Shown in pieces: positions 31,998 through 43,027 of a DNA stretch of 64,000 nt. The stretch's first letter is position 1. Each line of letters opens with the position of its first letter. The position numbers and the translations under genes are program-made. The DNA comes from Cladocopium goreaui. Taxonomy: Eukaryota; Sar; Dinophyceae; Suessiales; Symbiodiniaceae. The stretch spans positions 725,681 through 789,680 of the forward strand of contig CAMXCT020006745.1 of assembly GCA_947184155.2 (NCBI GenBank). Reading direction: 5' to 3'. The notes under the pieces were generated by a model. It was not told the DNA's origin. It saw nothing but the letters and a program-made list of their open reading frames with translations, and searched no databases.

Positions 31998-32560
31998 AAA
32001 AGTGGTCCGAACCCCTAGTGTTTTTAACATTTTGACTTCAAAATGTGCTTCGCGCCACAACGGCGTGACCTTTTTGAACATCTCAACGTCCAAAAGTGGT
32101 CCGAACCCCTAGTGTTTTTAACATTTTGACTTCCAAATGTGCTTCGCGCCACAACGGCGTGCACTTTTTCCACATCGCAACTTCCAAAAGTGGTCCGTAC
32201 ATGGTGTGTTTTGTACATTTTGACTTGGAAATATGCTTCGCGCCACAACGGCGTGCACTTTTTCGACATCTCAACTTCCAAAAGTGGTCCGAGAATAGTA
32301 TGTTTTGTACATTTTGACTTGGAAATGTGCTTCGCGCCACACCGCCGTGCACTTTTCAACATCTCAACGTCCAAAAGTGGTCCGAACCCCTCAGTTTTTA
32401 ACACATTTTACTTCCAAATGTGCTTCGCGCCACAACGCCGTGCACTTTTTCAACATCTCAACTTCCAAAAGTGGTCCGATCCTGAGGTGCTTTGTACCTT
32501 TTCACTTCGAAATCGGCTTCGCGCCACAACGGCGTGCAACTTTTCATCTCTCATCTTCCC
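31998..32560. repeat. 94-bp tandem array
   Basis: AAAAGTGGTCCG recurs at 31998, 32092, 32186, 32280, 32373 and 32467, spacing 94, 94, 94, 93 and 94. Each unit also has GTGCTTCGCGCCACAACGGC. As 94 is not a multiple of 3, no single frame survives. Confidence 0.95.
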
Positions 32561-33049
32561 AGATGTCTCCGCACCCGCCGCTTTAGCGAGCCTACTTTTC
32601 AACCCTCCGGAGCCACAAAACCACGAAAAAACACAGCACAGTGCGACTTTCCTACCTTTTCGCGCACCTGCATCTTCTTTCTTCTGATCTTTTCTCTTCT
32701 GACTCTTCTCCCTGCTGACTGCTTTTTCATCTCTTTGTCGGAAGTTTGACTTCTAAACTTCCTTCGATTATAACCACTATCATTGATTATCATTATATAA
32801 TCCCATTGGATGATTTTAAGATGTCTCCAACTCCACCATGTTAAAATCATCGATCCTTGGAGCAGATGGGAAAACACCATCTATCCCTGCACTGGCGAGG
32901 ATACCCGCCATTATTTTTGTCAATATGCAGAAGTAGCAGTAAAGAAACATAGCTATCTACTCAAAATATGGTGATTTCTATAGCTATGTGAGTTTACCAG
33001 AGGGTAGCAAAATTTGTTCAATTTTCACCCCCATGCGTGAGTCATAGGA

Positions 33050-33120
33050 AGCTTTTCACGCTCGGCAGTTGGCCTCAATACTCTGTCATGGTCGACTGGA
33101 TGATTTGGGGTAGCCGCTAA
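33050..33120 (+). CDS. candidate small exon
   Basis: The frame ending in TAA at 33118 reads LGSWPQYSVMVDWMIWG. It follows an M1 right end (33007). A possible donor is GGGGTAGCC. Weak on its own. Confidence 0.3.
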
Positions 33121-33164
33121 GCCCTATGTTTGGAAACCTCTATATACAGCCATCCATTTTTTAG

Positions 33165-33314
33165 CAAATTCGAAAGACTTTTGAAGACGGCATCCAGAAT
33201 GGCAGCAAGACGGGGTCAGATGACCATTTGCTGTGGTTTGTGCTCTTTTGCACTTCATCGTTTTACAGTTATACAGATCTGAACTTCCAAATCCTTGATG
33301 AGACTTGCTGCTAG
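33165..33314 (+). CDS. exon after strong acceptor, unknown protein
   Basis: The acceptor is CATCCATTTTTTAG. In phase 0 it reads QIRKTFEDGIQNGSKTGSDD, then HLLWFVLFCTSSFYSYTDLN and on to TAG at 33312, 49 codons. The first half is polar, the second aromatic-rich and hydrophobic. No family is recognised. The reverse ORF of 68 codons is judged a shadow. Confidence 0.5.
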   Translation, partial: QIRKTFEDGIQNGSKTGSDDHLLWFVLFCTSSFYSYTDLNFQILDETCC

Positions 33315-33499
33315 TTCGCATAACATCCATTCACAAAACTCATTTGCCGTGGTCAAAACTTTAGTATTAAATTGCCATTTTTAGGAAGAAATGGTCGAGA
33401 ATGGTCATCATCATCAATCCATACTCAGCCATAGCGGAATCCCATGAATGTTGGCATGGCCCGACGACCGTGGGCCAAGGATCGCCCCTACGCGGGATG

Positions 33500-34335
33500 A
33501 TCATGAGAGACATTTGGAAAGGATAGACAGGCGCTCAATGCAGGGTGTGAAATATGGGATTTGTGTGATACATTATAAATTACGGTAGCAATAATGTTAT
33601 ACTGCATTGTATATAAATATATCTATATATATATATATATTATATGTTAGAATATGTGCAAATCTATTATGGACGTTTTTTTTTGTAAATAACCATGCGT
33701 AAGTATGTAATACCGTTACTATATATAGACACTTTTTTAGCAACCAAGATTAGCAGGGCAGTCTGCTTGCTTTTTTGGCGCGCGCGGTGAGGTTTCTAAA
33801 GAGGATGCGGCGTCAACCAAGGTGCCTTGGGAGGTGGTCGGGAGCCTTTCTGTTTAATTCAATGTTTAAACAAAAACGCTTGGGTTAATATATACTTGGT
33901 ATGATTAGATATTACAATATTTTGGGATAATATTAATACCGTTAAAACCAATATGACTATATATGGAAAACAATGATGTGTATAGTCATATTGTCATTGA
34001 ATCATATATTGCAATATATAGATGGACAATCTACGCAAATCAATAATGGTATCAACAGAATTTCACCAACGTAACAAACAAAACATGTGGCGATATTAGT
34101 TCAATATGAGTGGCATATATCACCAACGAGTATGAACATTACCTGCGTGTGTCTGAACACGGTGGATTTATATAGCCCAGAAATTCTGGGGATACATCTA
34201 GCAACCATGTCACGGAAATATGTCTAGGAACAACAACTAATGTGATGTTTGAAATGATTTGTGTTTGGGCATGTCTGAAAATGAGTTGTAAACGTGAAGA
34301 TACTAGTAGTTCTTTTTAAGTTATAAGAACAATAT
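33500..34335. other. AT-rich stretch, no gene seen
   Basis: TA tracts at about 33610-33650, GCGCGCG at about 33780, otherwise featureless. Confidence 0.5.
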
Positions 34336-35930
34336 ACCAGTAGTACCGCACAAGGCGGTGGCGGAAGTTTCAAAAATGGAAAACCTATAGGAGAGGTGAG
34401 TTGGTGTGGCGCAAAAATGGCAGAGCGAACCCACTGATGGACCGAAAGGTGCTTGAAGTCTCCCACTCTTGCTCTCTCTTTCTCTGACTATCTACCTACC
34501 TACCTATCTATCTTCTATGTATCTATCTATCGATCTATCTCTCTCTCTCTCTTTCATCTAATTACCTATCTATCTATCTATCTATCGTTCTTTCTATCCA
34601 TCTATCTATCTATCTATCTATCTATCTGTGGAGTGTAGTTGTAGTTGTAGTGTTGTGGAGTGTAGTGTAGTGTAGTGTAATGTAATGTAGTGTAGTGGAG
34701 TGTAGTGTAGTGTAAGGTAGTGTAGTATAGTGTAGCGTAATTTAGTGTAGTGGAGTGTAGTTGTGTAGTTGTAGTTGTATTTGTAATGCAGTGGAGTGTA
34801 GTGTAGTGTAATGTAGTGAAGTGTAGGGGAAGGTAGCGTAGTGTAGTGTAATGTAGTGTAGTGTAATGTAGTGTAGTGAAGTGTAGTGGAGTGTAGTTGT
34901 GTAGTTGTAGTTGTATTTGTAGTGTAGTGGAGTGTATTGTAGTGGAGTGTAGTGGAGTGTAGTGGAGTGTAGTTGTGTAGTTGTAGTTGTAGTGTAGTGG
35001 AGTGTAGTGTGAGTGTAGTTGTGTAGTTGTAGTGTTAGTGTTGTGGTAATGTGTAGTGTAGTGTAATGTAGTGTAGTGTAGTGTAGTGGAGTGTAGCGTA
35101 GTGTAGTGTAATGTAGTAGTGTAGCGAAGCGAAGCGAAGCCACATCTGAGCCTCCAAAAGTGGTCCGAACCCCTAGTGTTTTTAACATTTTGACTTCAAA
35201 ATGTGCTTCGCGCCACAAGGGCGTGACCTTTTTGAACATCTCAACGTCCAAAAGTGGTCCGAACCCCTAGTGTTTTTAACATTTTGACTTCCAAATGTGC
35301 TTCGCGCCACAACAGCGTGCACTTTTCCCACATCGCAACTTCCAAAAGTGGTCCGTACATGGTGTGTTTTGTACATTTTGACTTCAAAATGTGCTTCGCG
35401 CCACAACGGCATGCACTTTTTCGACATCTCAACTTCCAAAAGTGGTCCGAGAATGGTGTGTTTTGTACATTTTGACTTGGAAATGTGCTTTGCGCCACAC
35501 CGCCGTGCACTTTTTCAACATCTCAACGTCCAAAAGTGGTCCGAACCCCTCAGTTTTTAACACATTTTACTTCCAAATGTGCTTCGCGCCACAACGCCGT
35601 GCACTTTTTCAACATCTCAACTTCCAAAAGTGGTCCGATCCTGAGGTGCTTTTTACCTTTTCACTTCGAAATCGGCTTCGCGCCACAATGGCGTGCAACT
35701 TTTCATTTCTCATCTCTTCAGATGTCTCCGCACCCGCCGCTTTAGCGAGCGTACTTTTCAACCCTCCGGAGCCACAAAACCACGAAAAAACACAGTGCTT
35801 CGCAACTTTCCTACCTTTTCGCGCACCTGCATCTTCTTTCTTCTGATCTTTTCTCTTCTGACTCTTCTCCCTGCTGACTGCTTTTTCATCTCTCCATATT
35901 GTCGGAATTGACTTCTAAACTTCCTTCGAT
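34336..35930 (+). mobile_element. composite satellite-bearing element, copy 2
   Basis: Same order as copy 1, with head and tail nearly identical in sequence. It is shorter because the microsatellite and TAGTG core are reduced. The 94-bp array starts at 35156 with the next unit at 35250. ATATACCA is present at both edges (34332-34339 and 35932-35939), overlapping the first bases of the head. Confidence 0.75.
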
Positions 35931-35999
35931 CATATACCAAATTTGGGTGAGAATCAAGACATATGACGAATAAAATCAACAATATGCGGATTCAATAAA

Positions 36000-36840
36000 C
36001 AAAACAGGATGCAGCCAATAGCGATGAGATATATAGCTTATATATAGATACCACAACTATGCAGATCTTAAATTCTACCAACAACAATCAGGGAGATAAG
36101 CAGGAAGAATTGTGAGTTGACCACGAAACAATCGGGTACGGCGGGATTTGTTTTTTTTTCTGGAGTATATCACATGGATTTTCCAGTGGTCAATGTCTCG
36201 GGTACGGTACCTCTCGGCATATACGGCATATATACGGGACGAATTCGGATCTCCGATCTCCAATGCCCTTAAAATCCACCAATTTATGGGTGGTATAAAC
36301 CATATAAACCATGAAAAATGTGGTGGTTTATGATTGTTACAGCAAAATAAAGCCATGGCTGTTAAATTGAATGTTTTTAGTGAGTTTCTTAAATATGTCA
36401 AGGTATGATAGACGATAAAGACCAATGTAGGTACAACAATGGTAGGTAGGCATTGTCTGGCCAGAAAATATTGCAGAAATCTCAAATAGCAAAATGGTTT
36501 AACTAGTTATTGGTACATATAAAGGCCTTAAGTGAGCAGTGATCAATCACCTCTGTCATTCCATTTGATCCTGGTTGCTGAAGAATGGGATTCCCAGTTC
36601 ATGAATGATGACAATCCCCTATAATACATTCATATACAGCCCGAGAGCTGGTTAAGAATCCGAAAGCTTGAGGCCCAGGGTCCATCAAATTCTTATTTCC
36701 AAATGCAGGCGCATTTTACACCACAATAGGCCGAGGGTCCCTCAAATTCTTAGAGCAGTCTTAGTTCTGTATTGCATGCATCTGCACAATTTGGAGCGAG
36801 CTTAAACGAGGTAACGAGGTGGAGTTAGCAGATTTGACAA
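36000..36840. other. mostly non-coding; M7-like repeat
   Basis: A degenerate M7 copy lies at about 36268-36345 (ATGGGTGGTATAAACC...TGGTGGTTTATGATTG). The minus strand has a 136-codon ORF over 36075-36485 crossing it, which I do not accept as a gene. Confidence 0.4.
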
Positions 36841-37130
36841 GAGGCATGCGGAAAAAAAACAAATTAGAGCCTGAAACATTATTTTTTGCAAAGCCGGGCT
36901 TCTCTGAGTTTCATATGAGCAATGTGGAAAAACATTTTTTTAGAGCCTGATTTTTTTTTTGGCAAAGCCGGGCTTCTCTGAGTTTCATAAGAGCAGTGCG
37001 GAGAAAACTATTTTTTAGAGCCTGAAAAATTGTGTTTCTTGCAAAGCCGGGCTTCTCTGAGTTTCAAAAGAGCAGTGCGGAAAAAAAACTATTCTTTAGA
37101 GCCTGAAAAATTGTTTTTCTGCAAAGCCCG
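36840..37130. repeat. tandem repeat, about 75 bp, 4 units
   Basis: Units contain TTTTTTAGAGCCTGAAAAAT and GCAAAGCCGGGCTTCTCTGA, then GTTTCATAAGAGCAGTGCGG. Confidence 0.9.
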
Positions 37131-37507
37131 ATTTCATCCCAAAAGACCATAAGGAGTCACACCACAAAAAAATGAACCGCAAAGGGGAATTGCAAACCTC
37201 GCGTATAAGCAGTAATTTAAGAATTTGGCAATCCTATTCCAGTGTCCCTCAGATTCTTAAAGTACTATATATGTGTTTGGTATAGCTGAAAATATGTAGC
37301 CGGCCTTGGATTCGAGCCCCTCAAATTCTTATACAGTGAATTCTTGTACAATACTCAAGCTGTATGTATATATATATATATTTATTTAATATATATATAT
37401 ATATTTATATATATTTCAGATATACATAAAGGGTCTACCCACACTAGGTCTTAACCCCAATGCTGCCCACAGATTAATTAATGAATTATCCCCAAGTAGA
37501 TGTTGTA

Positions 37508-37925
37508 TCAGACACACATACATACATACATACATACATACATACATACATACATACATACATACATACATACATACATACCTACATACCTACATACCTA
37601 CATACCTACATACCTACGTACGTACGTACGTACATACGTACATACATACATCCATACATTCATACATTCATACATTCATACACACATACACACATACACA
37701 CATACACACATGCATACATCCATACATCCATACATCCATACATCCATATATCCATACATGCATACATGCATACATGCATACATGCATACATGCATACATG
37801 CATACATGCATACATGCATACATGCATACATACATACATACATACATCCATACATACATACATACATACATACATACATAATTACGTACTTTTATATATA
37901 CATACATAATTACGTGCATATGTGT
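37508..37925. repeat. CATA microsatellite with variants
   Basis: A (CATA)n array with blocks of CATACCTA, CGTA, CATACATT, CACACATA, CATCCATA and CATGCATA. It yields false Thr/His/Tyr ORFs on both strands. Confidence 0.95.
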
Positions 37926-38055
37926 ATATATATATATGTATATATAGATACATACTTATATACATGTATATATATATATATATATACCTATATTTGTTTG
38001 TGTTTAACACAACCACTTATGGTTCAGTATCTCTGGTTCCTAACCATCCACGTAG

Positions 38056-38148
38056 CGAAGCGCAAGGAGCTTCAGGGACAAGGTGGATCGAAAACGCTCA
38101 GACTTGGAGGATCAGGAGCTCCGATGCTCCGATGCGGACCTGGGGTAG
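38056..38148 (+). CDS. candidate exon, charged peptide
   Basis: After CACGTAG one frame reads RSARSFRDKVDRKRSDLEDQ, then ELRCSDADL, ending near GG|GTAGCC. It is highly charged, coiled-coil-like. Two further frames are open. It abuts a foldback repeat. Confidence 0.35.
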   Translation, partial: RSARSFRDKVDRKRSDLEDQELRCSDADLG

Positions 38149-38172
38149 CCCTGTGACTTTGGAAAGCCCCAT

Positions 38173-38317
38173 ATGTCAATGGCCATTTCAGGATCCTAAA
38201 TTGGAGGTACCTACCATATATAAGGCCTATGTAAGGCCTATGTAAGGGAATATCCCCACAAAATATGGCCTTATATGGTACAGTACCTCCATTTTAGGAT
38301 CCTGGAAATCCCATTGA
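38173..38317. mobile_element. foldback repeat, about 145 bp
   Basis: TTTCAGGATCCTAAATTGGA and ATATATAAGGCC on the left pair with GGCCTTATAT and TCCATTTTAGGATCCTGGAA on the right. Near-perfect palindrome, possibly M6-related. Confidence 0.75.
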
Positions 38318-38350
38318 ATATGATTTTGAAAACATCAAGAAACACTAATA

Positions 38351-38434
38351 CCCAGATGCTCCATGTATGGTATATTTACCTACAAAACTGAGAGATTTGT
38401 TTAGGGCAAATATTCCATACATGGAGCATCTGGG
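38351..38434. mobile_element. M4 hairpin element
   Basis: CCCAGATGCTCCATGTATGG pairs with CCATACATGGAGCATCTGGG, a perfect 20-bp stem end. Confidence 0.85.
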
Positions 38435-38710
38435 ATATTGATGTAACTGTTACAGAATATGTTGTTAAACATACCATAAACTAGCCTAAGGCAATTATTT
38501 GTGTCAGTCAGGAACAGCATTACCTTGCCACTCCGGGGCGGAAGTTTTGATCATATTCAGTAGCTGTCGGAAATGAACATTGTGCATGTGAGGTAGGCCA
38601 TTCAGGATCCTCGCAATTTGACGGCACGTCTCCTGCAGATGTTCGTGTTTTTTTTTCGCGTTCCCCGCTGGTTTTCGACGAACTCACGACTTGATTTCAA
38701 ATATGATCCG

Positions 38711-38805
38711 TACCCAGATGCTCCATGTATGGTATATTTACCTACATTTGGTTGATTTTTAGGGCAAATGTTGGTAAATATTCCATACATGGAGCATCTA
38801 GGGTA
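38711..38805. mobile_element. M4 hairpin element
   Basis: It runs TACCCAGATGCTCCATG...CATGGAGCATCTAGGGTA, flanked by TA. Second copy within 360 bp. Confidence 0.85.
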
Positions 38806-38991
38806 TAGATCTATCTTCACCTTCAGTGGAGCTCCATAGGGATCCATCATCCACATATGTCCGGTCAGGTTATGTCAACATCACGATACTGTGAATGCGA
38901 AATCCTGCAGCAGGTGAGAACGGTGGTAAACCTTGTTGAATGGTTCATTGATGTGTTGTTTTTATCTAAAATTGCGATGGCTGAAATCTAA

Positions 38992-39104
38992 TACCCTCTG
39001 GTAAACCTACAAAAAATCTATTGAACATGACCATTGAAATAGTGGATTTACCTAAATAGAAAATGGTGGATCTTTCCAGTTGTTTGTATGTTTACCAGAG
39101 GGTA
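38992..39104. mobile_element. M1 inverted-repeat element
   Basis: It runs TACCCTCTGGTAAACCTAC...GTTTACCAGAGGGTA. Confidence 0.9.
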
Positions 39105-39107
39105 TAA

Positions 39108-39302
39108 AGTTTCAACCATCCGAACTTGGTGGTGCCGGATTTCTTCCATCGTATTTTAGATGAGATCCAATACCTCCATGACGTGCTTGGACACCACATC
39201 CAGAAACAAGCGCGTAATAACTTGCAACATATTTGCATGTGTGGTGTCCAAATGTGGGATAAAACCAAAATACATTTATTTCTATGTGTTTGTTTCCCCT
39301 AA
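39108..39302 (+). CDS. exon, 64 codons, unknown protein
   Basis: It opens just after an M1 end and reads FNHPNLVVPDFFHRILDEIQ, then YLHDVLGHHIQKQARNNLQH, then ICMCGVQMWDKTK, to TAA at 39300. The helical, His-rich make-up is unlike the surrounding DNA. The 96-codon reverse ORF over 39112-39402 is the main rival. No family is recognised. Confidence 0.45.
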   Translation, partial: SFNHPNLVVPDFFHRILDEIQYLHDVLGHHIQKQARNNLQHICMCGVQMWDKTKIHLFLCVCFP

Positions 39303-39315
39303 ACCACTCATTTGA

Positions 39316-39426
39316 GACTTTTGTGTCGAGGACGAGAGCGAAAACCAGGTGTTGCTTCATCAGGTGACATTCCACAAGTTTCTTGGTGCGCCGGTGGGTC
39401 AAGGGTCAGATGGATACTGTGAGTAA
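39316..39426 (+). CDS. exon, unknown protein
   Basis: It reads DFCVEDESENQVLLHQVTFH, then KFLGAPVGQGSDGYCE and TAA. It is in a different frame from 39108-39302 and only 13 bp away, so an intron, frameshift or false call separates them. Possible acceptors are TCATTTGAG and TGTCGAG. Confidence 0.4.
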   Translation, partial: DFCVEDESENQVLLHQVTFHKFLGAPVGQGSDGYCE

Positions 39427-39428
39427 AG

Positions 39429-39540
39429 CAATAGTACACCACAACCAAGTTTACATAATTTTACCATAAATGGCTGGTATAAGCCATCAAGATATTGGTG
39501 GTTTATTAAAGTTCATTGTTGCTTTGCCAGCATTACTTTA
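39429..39540. mobile_element. M7 repeat
   Basis: AATTTTACCATAAATGGCTG and GGTATAAGCC, then TTGGTGGTTTATTAAAG. Relatives lie at about 1608, 23222 and 36268. Confidence 0.5.
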
Positions 39541-39544
39541 ACAT

Positions 39545-39657
39545 TACCCTCTGGTAAGCTAACATAGCTATGGCAAATCACAATCTTTTATAGGTAAATC
39601 AACGAACCAAATGGTTCACTTTCAAGTTCGCAAAGCGTTAGTCATTACCAGAGGGTA
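39545..39657. mobile_element. M1 inverted-repeat element
   Basis: It runs TACCCTCTGGTAAGCTAAC...GTTAGTCATTACCAGAGGGTA. Confidence 0.9.
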
Positions 39658-40060
39658 CTTCAGTATGTTTTTGCAAACCGTTAATGGGGACTCTTAGGCC
39701 AACCAAAATCAATGTGATCTTGGCCACAAAGTCACCATAGGGTAATTCTTCTATGAAGTAAGGAGCAACCCTGTCCAACAATCACTTTAATGGATTATTT
39801 CAAGGTCAGGCCCCCTACTTTGCGAAGTCTTTTTTTCTAATTGGACAAACTAGGATTGATGGTATATATATATATAAATACATTATAGTCAATGGGGTTT
39901 CTAATGCACCACATCCTAAATAGTTTGTCACATCCAAGTGTTTCTTCTGATTGCATTTAGATGCATTTAGTGCTTATACGCCAATAATAGTGTTGTCATA
40001 GTGTGATTTTTTCTAGCGATAGCTATACGTTGTCTTTTTGCACCCTACCAAATCCCTTGA

Positions 40061-40615
40061 AGGGATCACACCAGTAGGGATTGTTCATCACAAAGGTCGC
40101 CTGACATCATGAGACCCCGCGAACGTTTTTTGTTGGAGTTTGCTAACACAAATTTTGATTTGGTGAAAGATCTGGCGAAACATTCTAGAAACATGTCAGG
40201 CCCCATGCAGACTTCCGTGATTTTCAAGTAAATGTCACTTGATACTGAAAGCCTTTCGGTCCGTCCAATGGATCTCGTCACCCAATTGGATTATCAACCA
40301 GCACCGAACACATCATGTAAGGTTTTATTTGCGAAATCAGGAAGTTCATGCCTTGTTAACCGAGCTGCTCACTTCGTGCCCGCTCTTCCCAGCATCACCA
40401 GATCATACCATATTGTTTACCTGTGGTGCGCCAAAAACAGCGTGAACCCTTAAGCTTTGTCTTTCCATGCCCTGGCTACCCAGCAGTGCTTTTGCAGCTT
40501 GATTCCAGCAGTCAGCAGCCCTGGCTATGCAGGGATCACCTACCTGTCAGCTCCGCATGGAATGCCTAAGCAACTTCAAGCTCATTTGGGTGCGGTGTGG
40601 CCTTCAATGGCCTAG
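40061..40615 (+). pseudogene. decayed coding stretch with two in-frame stops
   Basis: One frame runs 56, 73 and 53 codons between stops (TAA at 40229, TAA at 40451, TAG at 40613). The three parts read ERFLLEFANTNFDLVKDLAK; TQLDYQPAPNTSCKVLFAKS; and TYLSAPHGMPKQLQAHLGAV. GC content is raised throughout. No match to a known family. It may be a dead gene, or exons with introns I misplaced. Confidence 0.45.
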
Positions 40616-41039
40616 CAGATTAGTGTAATCATCATCTTCCATGCTTCAAAGAAGGGTTTTTAGACATGCTTATCTTCGAGCCCGGGGCCCCTCAAATTCT
40701 TGTCTCAGTATTCGACTCGCAAAAACCTGGAAAAGCATCAGCACATTCCTTGACAGTGTATTATTTTACAAATTCTTGAGCTGTGTATATTATATTATAT
40801 ATATATTATATCAATATTCTATATATATATATATTTAAACAGTATATATATATATATATACACATCCTCTATATATATATATATTTGTATTTATATACAT
40901 ATATATATATATATATCATTGTATTTATATACCTGGAACACCGTATGACCAGTTTTTTTCAGTTATTTGACCGAATACTGCCGAATTTGGAGAAACGACC
41001 ATTTTTTTTGGCCATATGCCCATATTTGGCAGTATTTGG

Positions 41040-41230
41040 CGACAAGTGGCATGCTTGAAGAATATTGAAAAATATTGGAACGATATTGAAAAAACATTGA
41101 AAAGTTGCAAGATTTGACAATATTGAAAAGATATTGAAAAGATATTGAAAAGATATTGCAAAATATTGAAAAATATTCAAAAATATTGAAAAATATTGAA
41201 AACATACAGGAAACACATTGGAAAATATTT
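41040..41230. repeat. ATATTGAAAA tandem repeat
   Basis: Units of about 11 bp such as AAAAATATTGAAAAATATTG. Gives false Phe/Ile/Asn-rich minus ORFs. Confidence 0.9.
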
Positions 41231-41525
41231 GTGTCATGATTCTCCCCGCACGCGTGCAACTTAGAATTCGAAATTTTGGCATATATGCCGTACGACCAAC
41301 TAAATGGTCATATGCGAAATGAAAGAAAATACAGTCGTTTGGGGGTCCAGGTATATATATATATACATTTATTTAAATAAATATATACATATATATATAT
41401 ATATATTGATATATTTATATATATACATTATTATTTATATATTTAAATATTACACACTGTATATATATATATATTTACATTGATATATTGGTCGAAATAA
41501 TATGTACACATTTACAATATTTAGT
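41230..41525. other. TA-rich stretch, no gene seen
   Basis: Mostly (TA)n and ATTTATAT runs. Confidence 0.7.
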
Positions 41526-41529
41526 GAAC

Positions 41530-41640
41530 ATGCAAGATAGTTTAGCCATGCTGTATTTAGAAGAAGGGTTTCAAGTTAAGGCATTGGTGGCTCAACTACC
41601 AGCCAGCGACTGCGTCGTAGGTGCTGGGATCATTCCATAA
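41530..41640 (+). CDS. small ORF, 36 aa
   Basis: ATG at 41530 reads MQDSLAMLYLEEGFQVKALV, then AQLPASDCVVGAGIIP and TAA. It is a GC-rich patch bounded by TA-rich DNA. It may be a first or single exon. No family is recognised. Confidence 0.4.
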   Translation: MQDSLAMLYLEEGFQVKALVAQLPASDCVVGAGIIP

Positions 41641-42004
41641 AACGGTGGTTTTGATCCCCAAACACGGCTGCAGCTGCCTGTAGAAAATCACAACTTTAGT
41701 AGGCAAACGATCTACACATGGACCAGTTTCCATAGCATTCCATTGCTAATATCTATGTTACAGTAAATGGCCAGAGGTATCCCCCACATATTATCAAGAC
41801 ATCCACGTGCATGCTTTTGAATTTATATATATATATATACATTAATGTGTCTGGTTGAAGATATCAAGATGTGGATATGTTCGTTTACAAGTACACACCT
41901 CAATGTGAATAAACTATATGTATAATACGTATTTCTATATATATATATATATTTTTTTTCCCCACCTGCCAGGTGAGGGTTGTTAGATTTTTATGTCAGT
42001 TGCT

Positions 42005-42415
42005 TCCTCCTCGTCCTCCTCGTCCTCCTCCTCCTCGTCCTCCTCCTTCTCCTCCTCCTCCTCTCCTCACTTCTCCTCTCCTCTCCTCGTCTCCTCTCCT
42101 CCTGCTCCCTGCCGGACTTCAACCACGACCATCCACGCCCAGTGTGCCCTGCCGGACCTCAACCACGACCATCCACGCCCAGTGTTCCCTGCCGGACCTC
42201 AACCGCGAGTATCCGGGCCCAGTGTTCCCTGCCGGACCTCAACCACGACCATCCACGCCCAGTGTTCCCTGCCGGACCTCAACCACGACCATCCACGCCC
42301 AGTGTTCCCTGCCGGACCTCAACCGCGAGTATCCGGGCCCAGTGTTCCCTGCCGGACCTGAACCACGACCATCCACGCCCAGTGTTCCCTGCCGGACCTC
42401 AACCGCGAGTATCCA
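42005..42415. repeat. CTCCTC tract then 40-bp minisatellite
   Basis: A pyrimidine run to about 42105 is followed by about 8 units of 40 bp (CCCTGCCGGACCTCAACCAC, then GACCATCCACGCCCAGTGTT) with a second unit type (CGCGAGTATCCGGGCCC) every few units. GC-rich, all + frames open. Confidence 0.9.
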
Positions 42416-42419
42416 CGCC

Positions 42420-42890
42420 AAAAGATATGCCACATAGAGTGCCAGAAGATATGCCAGATAGAATGTTAGAAGATATGCCAGATAGAATGCCAGAAGGTAT
42501 GCCAGATAGAATGCCAGATAGAATGTCAGCTAGAATGCCAGAAGATATGCCAGATAAAGTGCCAGAATGTTTGCCAGATAGAATGCCAGCAGATTTGCCA
42601 GATAATATGCCAGAAGATATGCTAGATAGAATGCCAGATGGAATGCCAGAAGATTTGCCAGATAATATGCCAGAAGATATGCCAGATAGAATGCCAGATG
42701 GAATGCCAGAAGATATGCCAGAACATATGCCAGAAGATATGCCAGAAGATATGCCAGAACATCTGCCAGAAAATATGCCAGAACATCTGCCAGAAGATAT
42801 GCCAGGTAGAATGCCAGAAGATATGCCAGATAGAATGCCAGATCGAATGCCAGAAAATATGTCAGATAGAATGCCAGAAGATTTGCCAGT
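42420..42890. repeat. 12-bp minisatellite (ATGCCAGAAGAT)
   Basis: About 39 units of ATGCCAGAAGAT, ATGCCAGATAGA and variants. Because the period is 12, frames stay open on both strands and give a false 354-codon ORF with MPED/MPDR repeats. Confidence 0.9.
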
Positions 42891-43027
42891 AACAAAATGT
42901 ATAAATGTCATGGTGGGGATCACACGAAGTAAAGTAATTTTATTTATGTATTGTTTATCATGTATTTATTGTTTATTTCTTATTTATTGTTTATTTATTA
43001 TTTCTTTATTGTTGTTATTTATTTTAG

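Larger units (their letters stand above)
30910..32768 (+). mobile_element. composite satellite-bearing element, copy 1
   Basis: The order is: a head (ACCAGTAGTACCGCACAAGG, about 150 bp), CTAT/CTCT microsatellite to about 31230, a TAGTG satellite to about 31975, a 94-bp tandem array from about 31998 to 32560, and a tail ending CTTCCTTCGAT. TATAACCACTAT(T/C)ATTG flanks both sides, a 17-bp near-match that may be a target duplication. ORFs over the array cycle through frames and are not genes. Direction + is arbitrary. Confidence 0.75.

Noticed and set aside
31224..32093. 289-codon minus-strand Thr/Tyr ORF
   Set aside because: It lies in the TAGTG satellite of the composite element; the array keeps frames open by period.
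32024..32404. Repeated ORF segments (WREAHFEVKMLKT and similar) as a repeat protein
   Set aside because: The DNA period is 94 bp, not a multiple of three, so each ORF strings together different frames of the same satellite.
36075..36485. 136-codon minus ORF
   Set aside because: It crosses an M7-like repeat and AT-rich DNA, and has no splice or composition support.
37481..38156. ORFs with poly-THTYI or MYVC
   Set aside because: Translations of the CATA microsatellite.
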